Under the pieces are notes generated by a model. That model saw nothing but the letters and a program-made list of their open reading frames with translations, ran no database searches and was not told where the DNA came from. Below, one piece after another: positions 6,374-8,338 of a DNA stretch of 8,338 nt. Made by a program: the position numbers and the translations under genes. Positions within the stretch are counted from its first letter, which is position 1; each line of letters opens with the position of its first letter. This DNA is from Treponema sp. (GTDB lineage Bacteria; Spirochaetota; Spirochaetia; Treponematales; Breznakiellaceae), in assembly GCA_031266695.1 (NCBI GenBank), contig JAISAK010000339.1, positions 1 to 8,338 on the forward strand, in the 5' to 3' direction.

Positions 6374-7903
6374 TTACCGCGCGTATTCGGTAATCCGCGT
6401 CTCCCGGATAATAGTCACCTTAATGCGGCCGGGGTACCGCAGATCATCCTCGATCTTCTTGGCGATCTCCTTGGCAAGATCCCTGGACCGGTCGTCATTC
6501 ACTGCTTCATTGTTCACAAGAATCCGCAGTTCCCGGCCGGCCTGAATAGCGAAGGCTTTATCCACACCGGTAAAACCGGCGGCGATGTTTTCCAGGTTTT
6601 CAAGCCGCTTGATATAGTTGTCCAGAGTCTCCCGCCGGGCGCCCGGCCGGGCAGCGGAAATGGCGTCGGCAATCTGCACCAGCACGGATTCGATGCAGGT
6701 AGGTTCGATATCGTTATGATGACTCCCGATGGCGTTGATTATCCGGGGGTCTTCTCCCATTTTTCGGGCCATGTCCATGCCTATTTCCGCATGATTCAGG
6801 TCGGAGTCGGATTCCACGCCCTTGCCGATATCGTGGAGCAGGGCCGCCCGTTTTGCCAGTTCCCGGTTACAGCCAATCTCCGCGGCAAGCATACCGGCGA
6901 TAACAGCCACTTCCCTGGAGTGGTACAGCACGTTCTGGCCGTAACTGGAACGGAAGTAAAGCCGCCCCAGGGCGCGAATGGCATCCTGCTTGATGTTATG
7001 AATACCCAGATCAAAGAGGACTTTTTCACCTTCCTCAAAAATCTTCTGGGAAATATCCTTACTGACCTTGGTAACAATTTCTTCAATACGGGCAGGGTGA
7101 ATTCGCCCGTCCGTAATGAGCCGTTCCAGGCTTACCTTGGCAATCTCCCGCCTAACCGGATCAAAACAGGAAATAACCACCGCCTCGGGGGTGTCGTCGA
7201 TGATAATATCCACCCCCGTAAGGGTCTCCAGGGTACGGATATTCCGGCCTTCCCGGCCTATGATCCGGCCCTTCATCTCATCGTTGGGCAGGGTAACGGT
7301 CGCTACCGTCACATCCCCGGTCACCTCCGTGGCAAGCCGCTGTATAGTAGCCACCAGGATATCCCGGGCCTTTTTTTCACCCGCCAGATTGGCTTCCTGC
7401 TCAATTTTGTTGATCAGCGCCTGGGCATCGTGTTTCGCTTCGTTTTCAAGGTTTTGAATGATAAGAGCCTTGGCTTCCTCAACGCTTAAGCCCGAAATCC
7501 GCTCCAATTCGGCCCGGTATCGTTCTTCTTCTTTTGAAAGCGCCTCTTCCCGTTCCCCAAAGACCTTTTCTTTGTCCGCAAGAACCTGTTCTGTCCGCTC
7601 AATCTGGGCGGTTTTCCTATCTATGGTCTCTTCTTTCTGTAAAACGCGGCGTTCATACCGCTGTAATTCAGCCCTGCGTTCCCGAGTCTCCCTCTCCTGC
7701 TGGTTTCGTTCACGGATAACTTGTTCTTTCGCCTCAAGAAGTATCTCCTTCTTTCGGGCTTCAGCTTCTTTTATTGCATCCTGTTTTATACGTTCGGCGC
7801 GCTGCTCCGATGCCGTAAGTTGAAATCTGGCATACAGCCATCTTATAATCCAGCCTAAGGTCAACCCGGCAAGAGGGAGGATTATATAAAATATCCAATC
7901 CAT
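6374..7903 (-). CDS. rny: Ribonuclease Y (membrane-anchored endoribonuclease)
   Basis: A 509-residue endoribonuclease that starts mRNA decay, close in length to Bacillus RNase Y (520). Domain order is standard. One membrane helix (about 4-24) is followed by a long charged coiled coil (about 30-190, rich in Glu, Arg, Lys). A KH RNA-binding domain follows (about 197-265, with GRIIGREGRNIRTLE at 212-226), then the HD domain (about 325-420), with H328 (HSREVA), H357-D358 in LLHDIGK, H395-H396 and D413 (QIADAISAARPG). It ends with the conserved PGRIKVTIIRETR block. The start ATG has AAGGGG (7916-7911) 7 bases upstream, and a promoter precedes it. It is the first gene of a pair with ymdB. RNase Y is the main decay nuclease in many bacteria lacking RNase E. 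Nothing is missing. Confidence 0.96.
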   Translation of the reverse strand: MDWIFYIILPLAGLTLGWIIRWLYARFQLTASEQRAERIKQDAIKEAEARKKEILLEAKEQVIRERNQQERETRERRAELQRYERRVLQKEETIDRKTAQIERTEQVLADKEKVFGEREEALSKEEERYRAELERISGLSVEEAKALIIQNLENEAKHDAQALINKIEQEANLAGEKKARDILVATIQRLATEVTGDVTVATVTLPNDEMKGRIIGREGRNIRTLETLTGVDIIIDDTPEAVVISCFDPVRREIAKVSLERLITDGRIHPARIEEIVTKVSKDISQKIFEEGEKVLFDLGIHNIKQDAIRALGRLYFRSSYGQNVLYHSREVAVIAGMLAAEIGCNRELAKRAALLHDIGKGVESDSDLNHAEIGMDMARKMGEDPRIINAIGSHHNDIEPTCIESVLVQIADAISAARPGARRETLDNYIKRLENLENIAAGFTGVDKAFAIQAGRELRILVNNEAVNDDRSRDLAKEIAKKIEDDLRYPGRIKVTIIRETRITEYAR

Positions 7904-7911
7904 CGCTCTAC

Positions 7912-7945
7912 CCCTTACCGTTTGCTAATATAATACAGGTAAGGG
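7912..7945 (-). promoter_or_regulatory. Inverted repeat over the rny ribosome-binding site
   Basis: CCCTTACC (7912-7919) and GGTAAGGG (7938-7945) are perfect 8-base inverted copies 18 bases apart. On the minus strand the downstream copy contains most of the rny Shine-Dalgarno (AAGGGG), and the upstream copy touches the proposed -10 box. If transcription starts early enough to include both halves, the hairpin would hide the ribosome site; otherwise the pair may be an operator. The predicted start near 7937 would leave out one half, so the RNA version needs another promoter. Confidence 0.35.
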
Positions 7946-7971
7946 TATAACAAAAAGTGGGCGGGTGTCAA
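7944..7971 (-). promoter_or_regulatory. Promoter of the rny-ymdB operon
   Basis: On the minus strand a perfect TTGACA (7971-7966) is followed after 16 bases by TATACC (7949-7944), preceded by TGT as in extended -10 promoters. Initiation near 7937 would give a leader of about 34 bases to the rny ATG. The perfect -35 and the position just upstream of rny make this the best candidate; the -10 matches 4 of 6. Confidence 0.55.
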
Positions 7972-8024
7972 GCAAAACGCAGAAAAAGAGAATAAAATAC
8001 CCCTCTCCCCGCTTTTAGGCTAAA

Positions 8025-8203
8025 CTTGACCCACAGAAAGAAAAATAACCACAGAGGGCACATCGAACCGAAGGTTCGCGATCACAGAGAAAAGAGGCTG
8101 GACAGGTCCTTTTTCCCCTTCTTCTCCTCCGTGTCCTCTGTGATCTCCGTGGTTTTTTTCTTAAATTCCTGGCGATGTGTAATCACTTCTGAAGTGGGTC
8201 AAG
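8025..8203. repeat. Nested inverted-repeat element (MITE/REP-like), no gene
   Basis: The outer arms CTTGACCCAC (8025-8034) and GTGGGTCAAG (8194-8203) are perfect 10-base inverted copies. Within them AACCAC (8047-8052) faces GTGGTT (8149-8154), and GATCACAGAG (8080-8089) faces CTCTGTGATC (8136-8145), again perfect. The CACAGAG/CTCTGTG wording resembles a kind of dispersed intergenic repeat seen in many environmental genomes (recalled, not searched). A small hairpin (8064-8078) sits in the left arm. No open frame of useful length and no transposase is present. The whole gene-free stretch 7972-8338 is made of this element and the hairpins that follow. Confidence 0.6.
8064..8078. repeat. Small hairpin CGAACC-N3-GGTTCG, copy 1
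   Basis: CGAACC (8064-8069), loop GAA, GGTTCG (8073-8078). The same stem with another loop recurs at 8225-8239, so it is a repeated module and not chance. It interrupts the left arm of the larger inverted repeat. Confidence 0.6.
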
Positions 8204-8224
8204 AATACCCGCTCTGCCTCCCCT

Positions 8225-8239
8225 CGAACCAGAGGTTCG
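8225..8239. repeat. Small hairpin CGAACC-N3-GGTTCG, copy 2
   Basis: CGAACC (8225-8230), loop AGA, GGTTCG (8234-8239). It has an identical stem to the copy at 8064-8078 and lies just outside the large inverted repeat. Confidence 0.6.
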
Positions 8240-8276
8240 CCGTAAGCAGACTCTTGGGGTGGTTCATTCGTGTTGA

Positions 8277-8324
8277 GGGTTTGATACCCCGCGGCCCTGC
8301 CACGGTTATAAGGGTATTAAACCC
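8277..8324. repeat. REP-like compound hairpin
   Basis: GGGTTTGATACCC (8277-8289) and GGGTATTAAACCC (8312-8324) are 13-base inverted arms with a single G-T type mismatch. An inner CCGCGG (8289-8294) faces CCACGG (8300-8305). Neither strand carries a T-run right after the stem, so it is not a standard intrinsic terminator. It may be a dispersed palindromic repeat, or it could end transcription of a gene beyond the window. Confidence 0.5.
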
Positions 8325-8338
8325 GAATACAACTACCT

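Noticed and set aside
6716..7489. 257-residue open frame on the plus strand opposite rny
   Set aside because: It lies fully within rny, whose KH and HD motifs prove the minus frame; no start signals or domain are seen.
8025..8324. CRISPR array in the repeat-rich end
   Set aside because: The repeats are inverted and nested, with no regular direct repeat and spacer pattern and no cas genes.

Overview
The window reads as a stretch of bacterial chromosome, most likely from a spirochaete of the Treponema group. This is inferred from the gene set and style: RNase Y next to YmdB, a three-gene MCE/Mla lipid transporter, a membrane-anchored GerMN protein, a relaxed spirochaete-type lipobox, and a possible integron-type cassette (Treponema are known integron carriers). 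No rRNA or species marker is present, so the genus is a guess. Most of the window is moderately GC-rich. Positions 1-130 and 344-1351 are strikingly AT-rich.

Layout. (1) Positions 1-1351 look like accessory DNA. There is the 5' part of a possible AT-rich gene leaving the window (minus strand, 92-1), then a highly structured GC-rich element at 129-327 with the layout of an integron attC site, then a minus-strand AT-rich lipoprotein gene with zinc-metallopeptidase motifs (HETSH and EDFAE). The lipoprotein gene stops 16 bases before the attC-like element, which is the layout of an integron gene cassette. (2) Positions 1374-4344 hold a minus-strand operon, mlaE-mlaF-mlaD like: permease, ATPase and MCE substrate-binding protein. 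The genes are joined by two 4-base ATGA stop/start overlaps and should form one inner-membrane lipid transporter. (3) Positions 4410-4470 are a divergent regulatory region with a good promoter, an inverted repeat over its -35 box, and a possibly leaderless GTG start. (4) Positions 4470-5417 (+) encode a membrane-anchored protein with a Pro/Ala-rich linker and a GerMN domain. (5) Positions 5436-7903 (minus) are the rny-ymdB pair: RNase Y and the YmdB metallophosphoesterase, with a recognisable promoter upstream of rny. (6) Positions 7972-8338 carry no gene but hold nested inverted repeats and REP-like hairpins.

How the parts work together: the Mla-type genes and the GerMN protein are envelope functions transcribed divergently from one control region. 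rny-ymdB is the common RNA-decay/signalling pair. The edge at 1-1351 looks like foreign DNA placed directly behind mlaD. The most interesting point is the single attC-like site with its zincin lipoprotein, a possible cassette outside a visible integron. The repeated 9-mer GTGGGTCAA, shared by the mla/GerMN control region and the repeat element upstream of rny, also deserves checking.
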